Below are positions 46,491-55,379 of a DNA stretch of 64,000 nucleotides, piece by piece. The notes under the pieces were generated by a model. It did no database searches and was not told the origin of the DNA. It saw only the letters and a list, made by a program, of their open reading frames with translations. The stretch comes from Novosphingobium sp. KCTC 2891 (GTDB lineage: Bacteria; Pseudomonadota; Alphaproteobacteria; Sphingomonadales; Sphingomonadaceae): positions 337,943-401,942 of the forward strand of contig NZ_JAPCZG010000004.1 in NCBI RefSeq assembly GCF_025938155.1, written 5' to 3'. The translations under genes and the position numbers were made by a program. The number at the start of each line of letters is the position of its first letter. Positions within the stretch are counted from its first letter, which is position 1.

Positions 46491-47339
46491 ATGACCCGCG
46501 TGTTCCATATCAGCGACATCCACTTCGGCCTGGAAGACCGCCGCGCGCTCGACTGGCTGGTCGACTGCGTGCGCAAGGAGCGCCCCGACGCAGTAGCCAT
46601 CACGGGCGACCTGACGATGCGCGCGCGCCACCGCGAATTCGCCGCTGCCTGCCGCTGGATCCAGTCGCTCGACGTGCCGGTCACGGTGGAAGTGGGCAAC
46701 CACGACCTGCCCTATTTCAATCTGGTTGAGCGTTTCGTCGATCCCTATCGCCGGTTTCGCTCGATCGAGGCGCTGGTGGAACGCGAGATTCCGCTGCCTG
46801 GCGCGGCGATCGTCCCGCTCAAGACCACGGCGCGCGCGCAGTGGCGGCTGAACTGGTCGAAAGGCACCGTCGGCCACGCTGCCCTGGCGCAGACGCTCAA
46901 CATGATCGACACGCTGCCCGCCGGAACGCGCGCCGTCGTCGCCTGCCACCACCCGCTGGTCGAGGCCGGCACGCGCGGCAAGGCACTGACCCGGGGCGGC
47001 GACCACGCACTGGCCGAACTGGCGAAGCGCGGCGTGCTCGCGGTGCTTTCGGGCCATGTCCACGATCCGTTCGATCTGATCCACCCCACGCCCCATGGCC
47101 CGGTGCGGATGATCGGCGCGGGCACGCTGTCGCAGCGCATTCGCTCCACCCCGCCCAGCTTCAACGAACTGACGTTCGCCAGCGGCGACATCAAGGTGCG
47201 CGTGCGCAATCTGGAAATGATCCCCACCCGCGCGATGCAGATCGAGGACGTGCCCGAAAACGCCATGCCGCCGCGCAGCGAAGGCGAACCGGTCGCTCCC
47301 ATCGGCGCGGTGCCACCGGTCGATCCGCCGGTCCACTGA
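46491..47339 (+). CDS. Calcineurin-like metallophosphoesterase
   Basis: A 282-residue two-metal phosphoesterase. The metal-binding motifs are present in order: FHISDIHFGLEDRRALDWL (DxH), VAITGDLTMRARHREF (GD), VEVGNHDLPY (GNHD), VVACHHPLVEAG and VLSGHVHDPFDLIHP (GHxH). This is a complete active site. The substrate could be a phospholipid, a cyclic nucleotide or a sugar phosphate. The start at 46491 is the ATG with GGGAGA upstream. It follows the DAGKc-family gene at close distance, so the two may process the same lipid phosphate. Confidence 0.85.
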   Translation: MTRVFHISDIHFGLEDRRALDWLVDCVRKERPDAVAITGDLTMRARHREFAAACRWIQSLDVPVTVEVGNHDLPYFNLVERFVDPYRRFRSIEALVEREIPLPGAAIVPLKTTARAQWRLNWSKGTVGHAALAQTLNMIDTLPAGTRAVVACHHPLVEAGTRGKALTRGGDHALAELAKRGVLAVLSGHVHDPFDLIHPTPHGPVRMIGAGTLSQRIRSTPPSFNELTFASGDIKVRVRNLEMIPTRAMQIEDVPENAMPPRSEGEPVAPIGAVPPVDPPVH

Positions 47340-47561
47340 CGCGAAAATCAGAACAAGGGCTTTGCATTTCCCGATCGCGAACAGATCGAGCCCCGACGCG
47401 ACACATTGTGATACATATTTGCAATAGCGAGACACAATTCATGAAGACTTGAGCGTCGCTCGCTTGCCGCGGCGCAAATCGGGCCTGTAGTTTCACATCA
47501 TACCTGTTGCGCGGGGACTGGGCGCGATTGGTGTTGTGAAAACCACAGGGGGATTTTCCTG

Positions 47562-50402
47562 ATGAACAGAATCGGCAGCACCTGGCTGGCGGGCGCAGCG
47601 CTCGCAGTCATCGGCACGGCTACGGCCTTTCCCGCGATGGCCCAGACCGCCCCGGCGGAAGGCGCAAGCGCGGACGCAGCCACCGAAATCCTCGTCACCG
47701 GCTCGCGCATTCGCCGCGATCCGCTCGACCAGGCAGCGCCGGTGGTCACGCTCGACAGCGAAAGCATCGCCAAGACCGGCCTGTCGTCGATCGCGGACGT
47801 GCTTCAGCGCCTGCCCAGCTCGGCCGGCGGCCTCAACAGCAAGTTCAACAATTCGGGCAACCTCGGCAATCCGCCGGACGGCGGCGGCGTCGGCGCGGGC
47901 TCGGCCACGATCGACCTGCGCTACCTTGGCGGCAAGCGCACGCTCGTGCTGGTGGACGGCGTGCGTTACGTGAACGGCGCCTCGGCGAGCGGCATCCCCG
48001 CCTCGGTCGATCTCAACTCGATCCCCGAAGGCATGATCGAACGCATTGAAGTGCTCCAGTCGGGCGCTTCTCCGCTTTATGGTTCGGACGCCATCGCCGG
48101 CGTCGTCAACATCATCACCAAGAGCAAGCAGAAGGGCTTCCGCGCCTCGGCGCAGTATGGCGGCTTCCTCGGCAAGGGCGATGGCGAGACGCAGAACTAC
48201 CAGATGAGCTGGGGCACCGGGAAGGACGGCGTCTCGCTCGTCGTCGGCGGCAGCTACGTCAAGCAGGGCTCGGTCAGCGCCCGCGATCGTTCGATCTCGC
48301 AGTTCCCCAACCCCGGCCAGACCTCGTGCTCGGACCCGATCGGTGGTTGCTCCAGCGCCACCCCGCTCGGCCGGTTCATCGCTTTCGGCCAGAACATGAC
48401 GCTGCGCGGCCCGGTCGTCGGCCGCAACGCGGTCTATGATCCCACGCTGGCGACGGGCGACTTCAAGGCCTTCACTTCGGCCGACCGCTTCAACTTCGCG
48501 CCCTACAACTACTTCCAGACGCCCAGCGAACGCTACGGCGGCTTCATCAACGCGCGTGCCGAATTCAGCGATGCGATCACCGCCAAACTGACCGCGGTCT
48601 ACAACCACCGCCATTCCCAGAACCAGGCCGCGTTCCTGCCGCTGTTCGTCGGACCCGATGCGGGCAACGGCAACCTGCTCGACACCATCAAGATCGACGC
48701 GACCAACCCGTACAATCCGTTCGGCGTCACGCTCGATTCGAGCAACTATTCCTTCATCGCGCGCCGTCTGGTCGAGGCCGGCCAGCGCACCTACACGCAG
48801 GACGTCGATACGTTCGACGTCAAGGGCGGGTTCGAAGGCAAGTTCAGCCTGCTGGGCCGCAACTGGTTCTGGGACGTGACCGGCGTCTACGGCACCAACG
48901 ACGCGCGCCAGCTGTTCACCGGCAACGTCAACGCGGCCAAGCTGGCCCAGGCGCTAGGCCCGATCTCGGCCTGCACCGGCGATTGCGTTCCGTTCAACAT
49001 CTTCGGCGGCGTCGGTTCGGTGACCCCGGCGATGCTCTCGTTCGTCGGCTTCGACGAGCACGCCAAGAGCGGCCAGGCGCTGTATGACTTCCAGGCCAAC
49101 CTTTCGGGCGAACTGTTCGACCTGCCCGGCGGCCCGGTGGGCATCGCCATCGGCGCCGAACACCGCAAGCAGGAGGGCTACTTCGATCCGGACCCGATCA
49201 TCCAGGCGGGCCTTGGCGCCGACATTCCGGCGCAGGCGGCACGCGGCGGCTTCAAGGTCGACGAAGTCTACGGCGAACTGCGCCTGCCGCTGCTGAAGGA
49301 CGTGCCGTTCTTCCACTATCTCGAACTGAGCGGCGCGGCGCGCTATTCGGACTATTCGACGTTCGGCGGCAACACCACGCTGACCGGGTCGGTGCAGTGG
49401 AAGCCGGTGGCAGACTTCATGCTGCGCGGCTCCTATGCCGAAAGCCTGCGCGCACCTTCGATCGGTGAGCTCTACGGGGCGCAGTCGCGCTTCGACCAGC
49501 CGCTGTCCGATCCGTGCACCAACGTCACCGGCTCGCTGTGGCAGACGTCCGCCACGGCAAAGGCCAACTGCATCGCCAATGGCGTGCCGGCGAACGGCAG
49601 CTACCAGGAACCGCAGGGCGGCCAGCTTCCGGTCCTCACCGGCGGCAACCCCAACCTCCAGCCGGAAACCGCGCGGACCATCCTGATCGGCGGCGTCTAC
49701 AGCCCCGACTGGGCTGACCGGAAGATCAGCCTCGAGCTGAACTACTACGACATCAAGCTGGAAGGCGCGGTCGATTCGATCGGCGCTGACGTGCTGCTCA
49801 ACCGCTGCGCGCTGGCGGGTGACGCGCTGAGCTGCAACGCGGTCAAGCGCACGCCCTCGGGCTTCATCTCGTCGATCAACGGGGTCTTGCTCAACACCGG
49901 CACGATCCGCACCCGCGGCCTGGACGCCACGCTCAACCTGCGCAGCGGCGAAACCGGCGCAGGCGCATTCAGCCTCGCGGTCTATGCCAACTTCCTGTTC
50001 AAGTATCAGGTAGGCGTGCCCTCCACCGACGGCGTGACCACGACCAACTACACCGGCACCGAGCGCGGCAGCCCGGACCAGGCCTATCCCCGCTTCAAGT
50101 CGACCGCCGTGCTCGACTGGACGATGGGCCCGGTGACCACCACGCTCACCGGACGCTACATCAGCGGCGTCAAGGAGATCCAGGACACGACCAAGAAGCT
50201 GGCCAGCCGCTTCTACACCGACGTTCAGGTGCAGTACCGCCCCAGCTTCCTCGACAGCCGCTTTGCGCTGACGCTGGGCGTGAACAACGTGTTCGACGTG
50301 AACCCGCCGGCCTGCTTCAGCTGCAGCCTGAACAACTACGACCCGACGACCTACGACGTCCCGGGCCAGTTCGGTTACCTGCGCCTGAGCTACAGCCTGT
50401 AA
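47562..50402 (+). CDS. TonB-dependent receptor
   Basis: An outer-membrane receptor of 946 residues that takes up a large or scarce substrate using TonB energy. The signal peptide is [20 protein letters not shown]; after it, [16 protein letters not shown] resembles a TonB box. The plug domain follows ([51 protein letters not shown]), then the barrel with [40 protein letters not shown] and [19 protein letters not shown]. The C-terminus is [10 protein letters not shown]. Paired cysteines ([19 protein letters not shown]) suggest disulfides. No regulator or transporter gene is adjacent, so the substrate is unknown. A good AGGGGGA site precedes the ATG. Confidence 0.92.
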   Translation: MNRIGSTWLAGAALAVIGTATAFPAMAQTAPAEGASADAATEILVTGSRIRRDPLDQAAPVVTLDSESIAKTGLSSIADVLQRLPSSAGGLNSKFNNSGNLGNPPDGGGVGAGSATIDLRYLGGKRTLVLVDGVRYVNGASASGIPASVDLNSIPEGMIERIEVLQSGASPLYGSDAIAGVVNIITKSKQKGFRASAQYGGFLGKGDGETQNYQMSWGTGKDGVSLVVGGSYVKQGSVSARDRSISQFPNPGQTSCSDPIGGCSSATPLGRFIAFGQNMTLRGPVVGRNAVYDPTLATGDFKAFTSADRFNFAPYNYFQTPSERYGGFINARAEFSDAITAKLTAVYNHRHSQNQAAFLPLFVGPDAGNGNLLDTIKIDATNPYNPFGVTLDSSNYSFIARRLVEAGQRTYTQDVDTFDVKGGFEGKFSLLGRNWFWDVTGVYGTNDARQLFTGNVNAAKLAQALGPISACTGDCVPFNIFGGVGSVTPAMLSFVGFDEHAKSGQALYDFQANLSGELFDLPGGPVGIAIGAEHRKQEGYFDPDPIIQAGLGADIPAQAARGGFKVDEVYGELRLPLLKDVPFFHYLELSGAARYSDYSTFGGNTTLTGSVQWKPVADFMLRGSYAESLRAPSIGELYGAQSRFDQPLSDPCTNVTGSLWQTSATAKANCIANGVPANGSYQEPQGGQLPVLTGGNPNLQPETARTILIGGVYSPDWADRKISLELNYYDIKLEGAVDSIGADVLLNRCALAGDALSCNAVKRTPSGFISSINGVLLNTGTIRTRGLDATLNLRSGETGAGAFSLAVYANFLFKYQVGVPSTDGVTTTNYTGTERGSPDQAYPRFKSTAVLDWTMGPVTTTLTGRYISGVKEIQDTTKKLASRFYTDVQVQYRPSFLDSRFALTLGVNNVFDVNPPACFSCSLNNYDPTTYDVPGQFGYLRLSYSL

Positions 50403-50431
50403 CTGGCGGGCCGTTCCCTGCGGCCGCCTGA

Positions 50432-50469
50432 AAGGGGCGGGTCCTGCATCGGCAGGGCCCGCCCTTTTT
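50432..50469. terminator. Strong intrinsic terminator after the TonB-receptor gene
   Basis: GGGCGGGTCCTGC (50435-50447) pairs with GCAGGGCCCGCCC (50452-50464) with one T-G pair, then TTTTT. AAAGG on the other side allows use by the convergent GST-like gene. Confidence 0.85.
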
Positions 50470-50477
50470 CATGTCTG

Positions 50478-51410
50478 TCAGCCTGCCGCGAGCGCGAAAC
50501 CAAGGCGGGGGACGTGGACGTTGATGGCGCCCAGATCCGGGTCCTCGCGCCGGATCACCAGCCGCAGCGCGGATGCGGCCACCAGCGTGCCTGCAATCGG
50601 ATCACGGCCATAATCGGTAGCGGAAACGATCACCTTGTGCCCCACCAGCGCCAGGTCCCCGGCGCTAGCCGCCGCCTCGCCCGCCGGCACCGGCTGGTCC
50701 GAAGGCGATGCGGCGCGCGCCGCGTCCAGCGCTTCGGCGCGGCTCACCTCGCGCCGGGTGCCATGGCCCAATGCGACGACGCGGGCATACCAGTCCGCCA
50801 GTCCGGGCAGATCCTCGAACAGCGGCGCAGCGGGAGGATAGAACGAGCGCACGAACCACAAGTTGTAAAACGCGTTGGCGTCCGCCAGTCCCGGCGCCGC
50901 CCCGCCCAGGAAAGCCCGGCCATCGGCCAGCTGCTCGGTCACCAGCGCGGCGTGCGCGCGCAGCTGCGTGGCCATGTGCGGGAACGCCGCCTTCATCGCC
51001 GCGGTGTCGAACGGCGCGCCGCTCAACTTCTCGCGGTCCTTGATGAAATCCGCACCGATGGTGTCGCCCACGTGCGCGAAGATCACCGCCACCGAGGCCT
51101 GGAAGAACGCCCGGTCGGTCCATTCGGACATTGCCGCGGCCAGACCGCCGGTTCCGCTCGGATGAAGGCTGGGGGCGGGAAAGCGCGCTTCCAGCTCGCG
51201 CACGATCAGCACGCTGTCGCAGTAGACGTCGGCGCCGAGCTGCATCACCGGAATCTTGCGGTAGCCGCCCGTCAGCGGCAGCAGCTCGGGCTTGGGCATG
51301 ATCACCGGCTGGTCCACCGCGCCCCAGGCCAACCCCTTGATGCCGAGGCAGATGCGGACTTTCTCCGAGAACGGCGAGCTGTCGTAGTGGTGCAAGAGGA
51401 TCTGGGTCAC
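50478..51410 (-). CDS. Glutathione S-transferase family protein with C-terminal extension
   Basis: A 310-residue protein. The thioredoxin-like N-terminal domain (ILLHHYDSSPFSEKVRICLG, then GYRKIPVMQLGADVYCDSVL) and a helical C-terminal domain (EQLADGRAFLGGAAPGLADA, NLWFVRSFYPPAAPLFEDL) are typical of GSTs. The catalytic Ser/Cys position could be SSPF. It is about 90 residues longer than usual GSTs because of a beta-rich extension (VGHKVIVSATDYGRDPIAG to HVPRLGFALAAG) that I do not recognise. The GTG at 51410 with AGGGAGAGA 5 bases upstream is chosen; the frame is open to 51578. Confidence 0.8.
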   Translation of the reverse strand: MTQILLHHYDSSPFSEKVRICLGIKGLAWGAVDQPVIMPKPELLPLTGGYRKIPVMQLGADVYCDSVLIVRELEARFPAPSLHPSGTGGLAAAMSEWTDRAFFQASVAVIFAHVGDTIGADFIKDREKLSGAPFDTAAMKAAFPHMATQLRAHAALVTEQLADGRAFLGGAAPGLADANAFYNLWFVRSFYPPAAPLFEDLPGLADWYARVVALGHGTRREVSRAEALDAARAASPSDQPVPAGEAAASAGDLALVGHKVIVSATDYGRDPIAGTLVAASALRLVIRREDPDLGAINVHVPRLGFALAAG

Positions 51411-51543
51411 GGCTCTCTCCCTTTTATCGTGCGCGATCCTATCGCTCGCGGCGTCCGCTTGGCAACCCGATTTAATCGTGCAATTAACCCGGCCTTTCCG
51501 GCCTTGGTGCCGACCGTCTGGGGGTCCGTTCTTGTCGCAGCCG

Positions 51544-52368
51544 ATGTTTGAAACCGATGGGGATCTGTTCGTGCCCACCCGCGCAGGGCGCGGCTATTGG
51601 CAGGAAGGCACGCTCACCGGCGCGGCGGTGGCGGCGCTGACCGGCTTCGTGATCGAACGCGACTTCGGCGGGCCGGAACTGGTGCCCACGCGCTTTTGCG
51701 TGGACATGCTGCGGATGCCCCCCGCGATCCCGCTGCGCGTCACCACCGAGGCGATCCACGACGGCCGCCGGCTCAAGCTGATCGAGGCGCGCATCCATGC
51801 CGATGGCAAGCTGGTGACGCGCGCGACGTGCCAGTTCGTGCACCGCGCCCAGCAGCCCGAGAACCCCACGTGGCAGACGCCCGCATGGGACGCCCCGCAT
51901 CCCGAGACGCTGCCGGCCATGACCCGTTTCAGCCGGTGGGACGCGCGGCCCATTCCCGCCGCCCATGCCCGCGTGGCGCGGATCGCGCCCCTGGGCGGCG
52001 AGGCGGCGCGCGGCAATCCGCCGGTGCTGGGCGATCTGGCCGAGCCCGAAACGCGGCAGATGTGGATGAAGGCGCTGGGCGAAATCGTGGCGGGCCACCC
52101 GCTGACGCCGTTCACCCAGATCGCCATGACCGGCGACTTTTCCAGCCCGCTGACCCACAGCAGCCGCTTCGGGATCGACTTCGTCAACACCGACTTCACG
52201 GTCTATCTGCACCGCCAGCCGCAGGGTGAATGGCTTGGCTACGAACTCACCGGGCACTTGTCCGAAGCCGGGGTGGCCGTGGGGGAATGCCGGCTGCACG
52301 ACCTTTCCGGGCCGATCGGGACGATCAACGTTGCCGCCGCCGCCCAGGTGCGCAAGCGGCCCGCGTGA
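51544..52368 (+). CDS. Acyl-CoA thioesterase-like (double hot-dog) protein
   Basis: A 274-residue protein with two hot-dog-like halves. The first has RAGRGYWQEGTLTGAAVAAL and RFCVDMLRMPPAIPLRVTTE, typical of TesB-type thioesterase proteins; the second has PLTPFTQIAMTGDFSSPLTH and HRQPQGEWLGYELTGHLSEA. This layout is close to a group of thioesterase-family proteins found with lipid or xenobiotic degradation. The ATG at 51544 is taken; a TTG at 51535 is possible. It is divergent from the GST-like gene, with a 133-base spacer, so the two may share control. Confidence 0.75.
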   Translation: MFETDGDLFVPTRAGRGYWQEGTLTGAAVAALTGFVIERDFGGPELVPTRFCVDMLRMPPAIPLRVTTEAIHDGRRLKLIEARIHADGKLVTRATCQFVHRAQQPENPTWQTPAWDAPHPETLPAMTRFSRWDARPIPAAHARVARIAPLGGEAARGNPPVLGDLAEPETRQMWMKALGEIVAGHPLTPFTQIAMTGDFSSPLTHSSRFGIDFVNTDFTVYLHRQPQGEWLGYELTGHLSEAGVAVGECRLHDLSGPIGTINVAAAAQVRKRPA

Positions 52369-52412
52369 TGCACGACCAGCGGCCCCTGTAAAGCGACCGG
52401 TGGGCGGCGGGC

Positions 52413-52441
52413 TTGCATTTTCCGGCATTTGGGTCCATATG
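52413..52441 (+). promoter_or_regulatory. Putative sigma-70-like promoter upstream of infA
   Basis: TTGCAT (52413-52418), a 17-base spacer, then CATATG (52436-52441) looks like a housekeeping promoter, with transcription starting near 52448. It is 179 bases upstream of the infA start, leaving a long 5' leader. Confidence 0.35.
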
Positions 52442-52561
52442 GGGCGCAGACAACGTCGCCTGCGACGGAAAATCACGCGGCTGAACCCGATTCGCCGCAT
52501 CCTTTTTCCATCCCAAGCCGCCCGCCCCTGCTGGATCAAACTGGCGGATGCGCGCATTTCT

Positions 52562-52583
52562 GCATATGCGGCTCCGCATATGC
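52562..52583. repeat. 22-bp perfect palindrome in the infA leader
   Basis: GCATATGCGG (52562-52571), CT, and CCGCATATGC (52574-52583) form a perfect inverted repeat 36 bases before the infA start. In RNA it would make a strong hairpin just upstream of the ribosome-binding region; on DNA it could be an operator. Confidence 0.7.
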
Positions 52584-52619
52584 GGCGCTGTCAGACGCAA
52601 TATCGTGAAGGGTACTCTC

Positions 52620-52874
52620 ATGGCCAAGGAAGAACTGCTGACGCTGGATGGCGAGATCGACGAGATCCTGCCTGATGGTCGCTTCGGAGTCCGGCTTGAG
52701 AATGACCATCGGATCATCGCCTATACTGCGGGCAAGATGCGCAAGTTCCGCATCCGCTCGATCGTTGGCGACCGTGTCCGCGTGGAAATGACCCCTTACG
52801 ACCTTACCAAGGGCCGTATCGTCTACCGTGAAAAGATCGGTGGCGGTGGTCCGGGGGCCGTGCGCAGGCGCTGA
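52620..52874 (+). CDS. infA: Translation initiation factor IF-1
   Basis: A small OB-fold protein that helps assemble the initiation complex on the 30S subunit. The 84-residue protein matches IF-1: [59 protein letters not shown] and KGRIVYRE. It is longer than the usual 72 residues because of the tail [13 protein letters not shown], a positively charged extension. Upstream ATGs in the frame (52548 and 52566) are rejected in favour of the standard MAKEE start at 52620, which has AAGGG about 10 bases upstream. Confidence 0.96.
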   Translation: MAKEELLTLDGEIDEILPDGRFGVRLENDHRIIAYTAGKMRKFRIRSIVGDRVRVEMTPYDLTKGRIVYREKIGGGGPGAVRRR

Positions 52875-52916
52875 GCCCTTTTTTGAACACGGCGCATATC
52901 CGCGCCAGGAAACCTG

Positions 52917-53063
52917 ATGTATTTGAACGAACACAAGTCGACTTCGATTTTCTCCGCCTGCCACCCCGCGCCGTTCCGGACCCGTCCGAACCGCGAATCT
53001 CCCGCTCCTTGCGCGCTTTCCCAAGAGGAACTGCGCCGCATCGTTCGCGACATGGTGGACTGA
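52917..53063 (+). CDS. Small 48-residue ORF downstream of infA
   Basis: An open frame starting MYLNEHKSTSIFSACHPAPF and ending ALSQEELRRIVRDMVD. AGGA lies 6 bases upstream of the ATG at 52917, at ideal spacing. The C-terminal LSQEELRRIVRDMVD looks like a conserved amphipathic helix, and the codons favour G/C at third positions. Two cysteines are present. I recognise no family, and the ORF is easily missed because of its size. It begins 42 bases after the infA stop and could be cotranscribed. Confidence 0.55.
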   Translation: MYLNEHKSTSIFSACHPAPFRTRPNRESPAPCALSQEELRRIVRDMVD

Positions 53064-53118
53064 TACAGGCGATCAACCCGGCCGGCATTCCCGGTTGGCA
53101 ACACCGGCAGGGGCGTCC

Positions 53119-53134
53119 GAAAGGGCGCCCTTTC
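53119..53134 (+). terminator. Palindrome GAAAGGGCGCCCTTTC, likely end of the infA unit
   Basis: A perfect 16-base palindrome followed by TTGTATG, 55 bases after the 48-residue ORF. It resembles a weak intrinsic terminator stem with a short T-rich tail. Between here and 53305 I see no gene. Confidence 0.5.
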
Positions 53135-53305
53135 TTGTATGTGGGCAGGCCCGCGCGGCGCGACGCTTCCAACGCCCCTGGCCATCCTCTCGCGGGCAAG
53201 AGTCCTGCCGCGACGTTCTAGCCGATCCCCGCCACCGCAGGATTGATCGGCGGTGAAACTGGATGATCCCTGGCGAAGCGGCACCACACCTTGATGCCCC
53301 AACGA

Positions 53306-53333
53306 AAAAGGGCGCCCCGCAGGGCGCCCTTTT
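53306..53333. terminator. Intrinsic terminator after the di-haem cytochrome gene
   Basis: AAAAGGGCGCCC (53306-53317) pairs with GGGCGCCCTTTT (53322-53333) around a 4-base loop. On the minus strand the stem is followed by TTTTTCG. It lies 23 bases after the cytochrome stop. Confidence 0.85.
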
Positions 53334-53355
53334 GCTTTTGCGTCGGGAGAAGCGC

Positions 53356-54255
53356 TTACTTCTTCGACTTGAGGTAGGCGATCACGTCCGCACGCTGCTT
53401 GGCATCGGGAAGACCCGCAAAGGTCATCTTGGTGCCGGGCGCGAACTTCGCGGGGCCGGTCAGCCAGGTGTCGAGCGTGGCGTCGTCCCAGGCGCCGCCC
53501 TTGCCCTTCAGCGCGTCGGAGAACGCGAAGCCGCCGCGGTCGCCCGCGACCTTTTCGCCTGCGATGCCGAACAGGTTCGGGCCGATGCCGTTGGCAGCGC
53601 CCTTGTCGATCGTGTGGCACGCCTTGCACTTGGCGAAGACCTTCTCGCCCGCAGCGGCGTCGCCGACAACGGCAACCGCAGCGCCAGCGGCCGGAGCGGC
53701 CCCGGCGGCCGGAACCGCTTCAGGCGCCGGCAGCGGCAGGTTGGCACCCTTCGAGTTCAGGTACAGGATAACGTCGGCGCGTTCCTGCGGGTTGGCAATG
53801 CCGGCGAACGACATCTTGGTGCCATCGGCGAACTTCTTGGGGTTCGTCAGCCACTCGTCGAGCGCAGCGAAGTCCCACTTGCCGCCCTTGGCCTTGAGCG
53901 AATCCGAGAACGCGAAGCCGGCCTTGCCCTGGGCAATGCCTTCACCCACGGTCGCCCAAAGGTTCGGGCCGATGCCATTGGCAGCGCCCTGATCAATGGT
54001 GTGGCACGCCTTGCACTTGGCAAAGATCGCCTCGCCCTTGGCAACGTCGCCAGTGGCGAGACGGTTGGCGATCGGCAGGACCGCCGCGGCGCCAGCGCCG
54101 CCTTCAGCCTCTACGCCTTCGATCGCATAGCCCATCGTTTCGGGACGTTCATGCTTGTCGGCAAGGAAGTAGTGCGCCGAAAGGCTCGAAAGCCCCAGCG
54201 CGACGATACCGCCGAACAGCGTCCAACCGGCGATGGTGTTGAAACGGTCGTCCAT
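53356..54255 (-). CDS. Membrane-anchored di-haem class I cytochrome c (tandem duplication)
   Basis: A 299-residue protein with an N-terminal membrane anchor (TIAGWTLFGGIVALGLSSL) and two copies of a cytochrome c domain. Each has the haem motif in FAKCKACHTID and a distal Met ligand, in GTKMSFAGI for the first and GTKMTFAGL for the second. Each also has GAANGIGPNL. An Ala/Pro-rich linker (VPAAGAAPAAGAAVAVVG) joins them. It should carry electrons at the periplasmic face, for example from bc1 to an oxidase. Most relatives have one domain; the two are so alike that the duplication looks recent. The start at 54255 (MDDRFNTIAGW) is chosen over the ATG at 54267. Confidence 0.9.
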   Translation of the reverse strand: MDDRFNTIAGWTLFGGIVALGLSSLSAHYFLADKHERPETMGYAIEGVEAEGGAGAAAVLPIANRLATGDVAKGEAIFAKCKACHTIDQGAANGIGPNLWATVGEGIAQGKAGFAFSDSLKAKGGKWDFAALDEWLTNPKKFADGTKMSFAGIANPQERADVILYLNSKGANLPLPAPEAVPAAGAAPAAGAAVAVVGDAAAGEKVFAKCKACHTIDKGAANGIGPNLFGIAGEKVAGDRGGFAFSDALKGKGGAWDDATLDTWLTGPAKFAPGTKMTFAGLPDAKQRADVIAYLKSKK

Positions 54256-54425
54256 TCCGAGCCCCATGCTGCGCCCCGCCGGCACCCTGCCAGCCCCCGC
54301 GCCTTGTTTGGGGTCGCTCTAGTCAGCCCCCCGCAACTGCGCAAGAGCCATTGCAGCATCCTGTTCCTATGGCGGGGACAAAGCTGCTTGCCGCATACCG
54401 GCGCGCGGCCTAAGCGCGCTGCGCC

Positions 54426-55316
54426 ATGCAGAGCTACCCCACGCCCGCCCTTCGCATCGTCGAATCGATGACCACGGCCGCCGCCGCCGATCCTGCGCGC
54501 GCGGTCGCGTTCCAGGGCGCGCCCGGCGCCAATTCCCATCGCGCCGCGCTGGAAGCCCTGCCCGACGGCTTGCCGCTGCCCTGCTTCTCGTTCGAGGACG
54601 CGCTCGACGCGGTGAAGGAAGGCCGCGCCGCACGGGCGATCATCCCCATCGAAAACTCACAGCACGGCCGGGTTGCCGACATCCACTTCCTGCTGCCCGA
54701 AAGCGGCCTGTCGATCGTGGGCGAGCATTTCATGGAAATCCACGCCTGCCTGATGGCGCTGGGCGACGGGCCGTTCGGCGCCGCCTACAGCCATCCGCAG
54801 GCGCTGGGCCAATCGCGATTCTACCTGCGCGAACGCGGGATCGTGCCGATGAGCTATGCCGACACCGCCGGCGCCGCAGCCTTTGTCGCCGAAATGGGCG
54901 ATCCCGCGGTCTGCGCGCTGGCGCCGAAGATCGCGGCCGAACTCTATGGTCTGAAAGTCATCGCGGAAAACGTCGAGGACGCGCACGACAACACCACGCG
55001 CTTCGTCCTTTTGGCCAAGGATCCGCTCGATCCGGCGACGATCACCGGCCCGGCGATCACCACGTTCGTGTTCGAGGTACGCAATATCCCCGCCGCGCTC
55101 TACAAGGCGCTGGGCGGTTTCGCGACCAACGGCGTCAACATGACCAAGCTGGAAAGCTACCAGCGCGGCGCCAGCTTTGCCGCCACCGAATTCTTTGCCG
55201 ACATCGTGGGCGCCCCGGGCGATCCGGCGGTGGACCGCGCGCTGGAGGAGCTGCGCTTCTTCGCCAAGCGGGTGCGGATGCTGGGCACTTACCCGCTGGA
55301 ACGCCAGCGGGGCTGA
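54426..55316 (+). CDS. pheA: Prephenate dehydratase
   Basis: It converts prephenate to phenylpyruvate in phenylalanine synthesis. The 296-residue protein has AVAFQGAPGANSHRAALEAL, AIIPIENSQHGRVADIHFLL, the catalytic segment EDAHDNTTRFVLLAKDP (the Thr-Arg-Phe motif), and a C-terminal ACT domain with GVNMTKLESYQRG (ESRP-like, here ESYQ), which binds phenylalanine for feedback control. There is no chorismate mutase domain. The ATG at 54426 is used; the ATG at 54468 (MTTAAAADPARAVAFQG) is close to the family norm and is possible. It is divergent from the cytochrome gene. Confidence 0.93.
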   Translation: MQSYPTPALRIVESMTTAAAADPARAVAFQGAPGANSHRAALEALPDGLPLPCFSFEDALDAVKEGRAARAIIPIENSQHGRVADIHFLLPESGLSIVGEHFMEIHACLMALGDGPFGAAYSHPQALGQSRFYLRERGIVPMSYADTAGAAAFVAEMGDPAVCALAPKIAAELYGLKVIAENVEDAHDNTTRFVLLAKDPLDPATITGPAITTFVFEVRNIPAALYKALGGFATNGVNMTKLESYQRGASFAATEFFADIVGAPGDPAVDRALEELRFFAKRVRMLGTYPLERQRG

Positions 55317-55379
55317 TTCGCGCGCCGCGGCGGCATCGCACGCTTGCCCCAGCCGCGGGCGCGTGCGACCAATCGCTGC

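Noticed and set aside
52883..53221. A 112-residue frame overlapping the 48-residue ORF after infA
   Set aside because: It has no ribosome-binding site and low-complexity Arg/Pro content; the 48-residue frame has an ideal ribosome-binding site.
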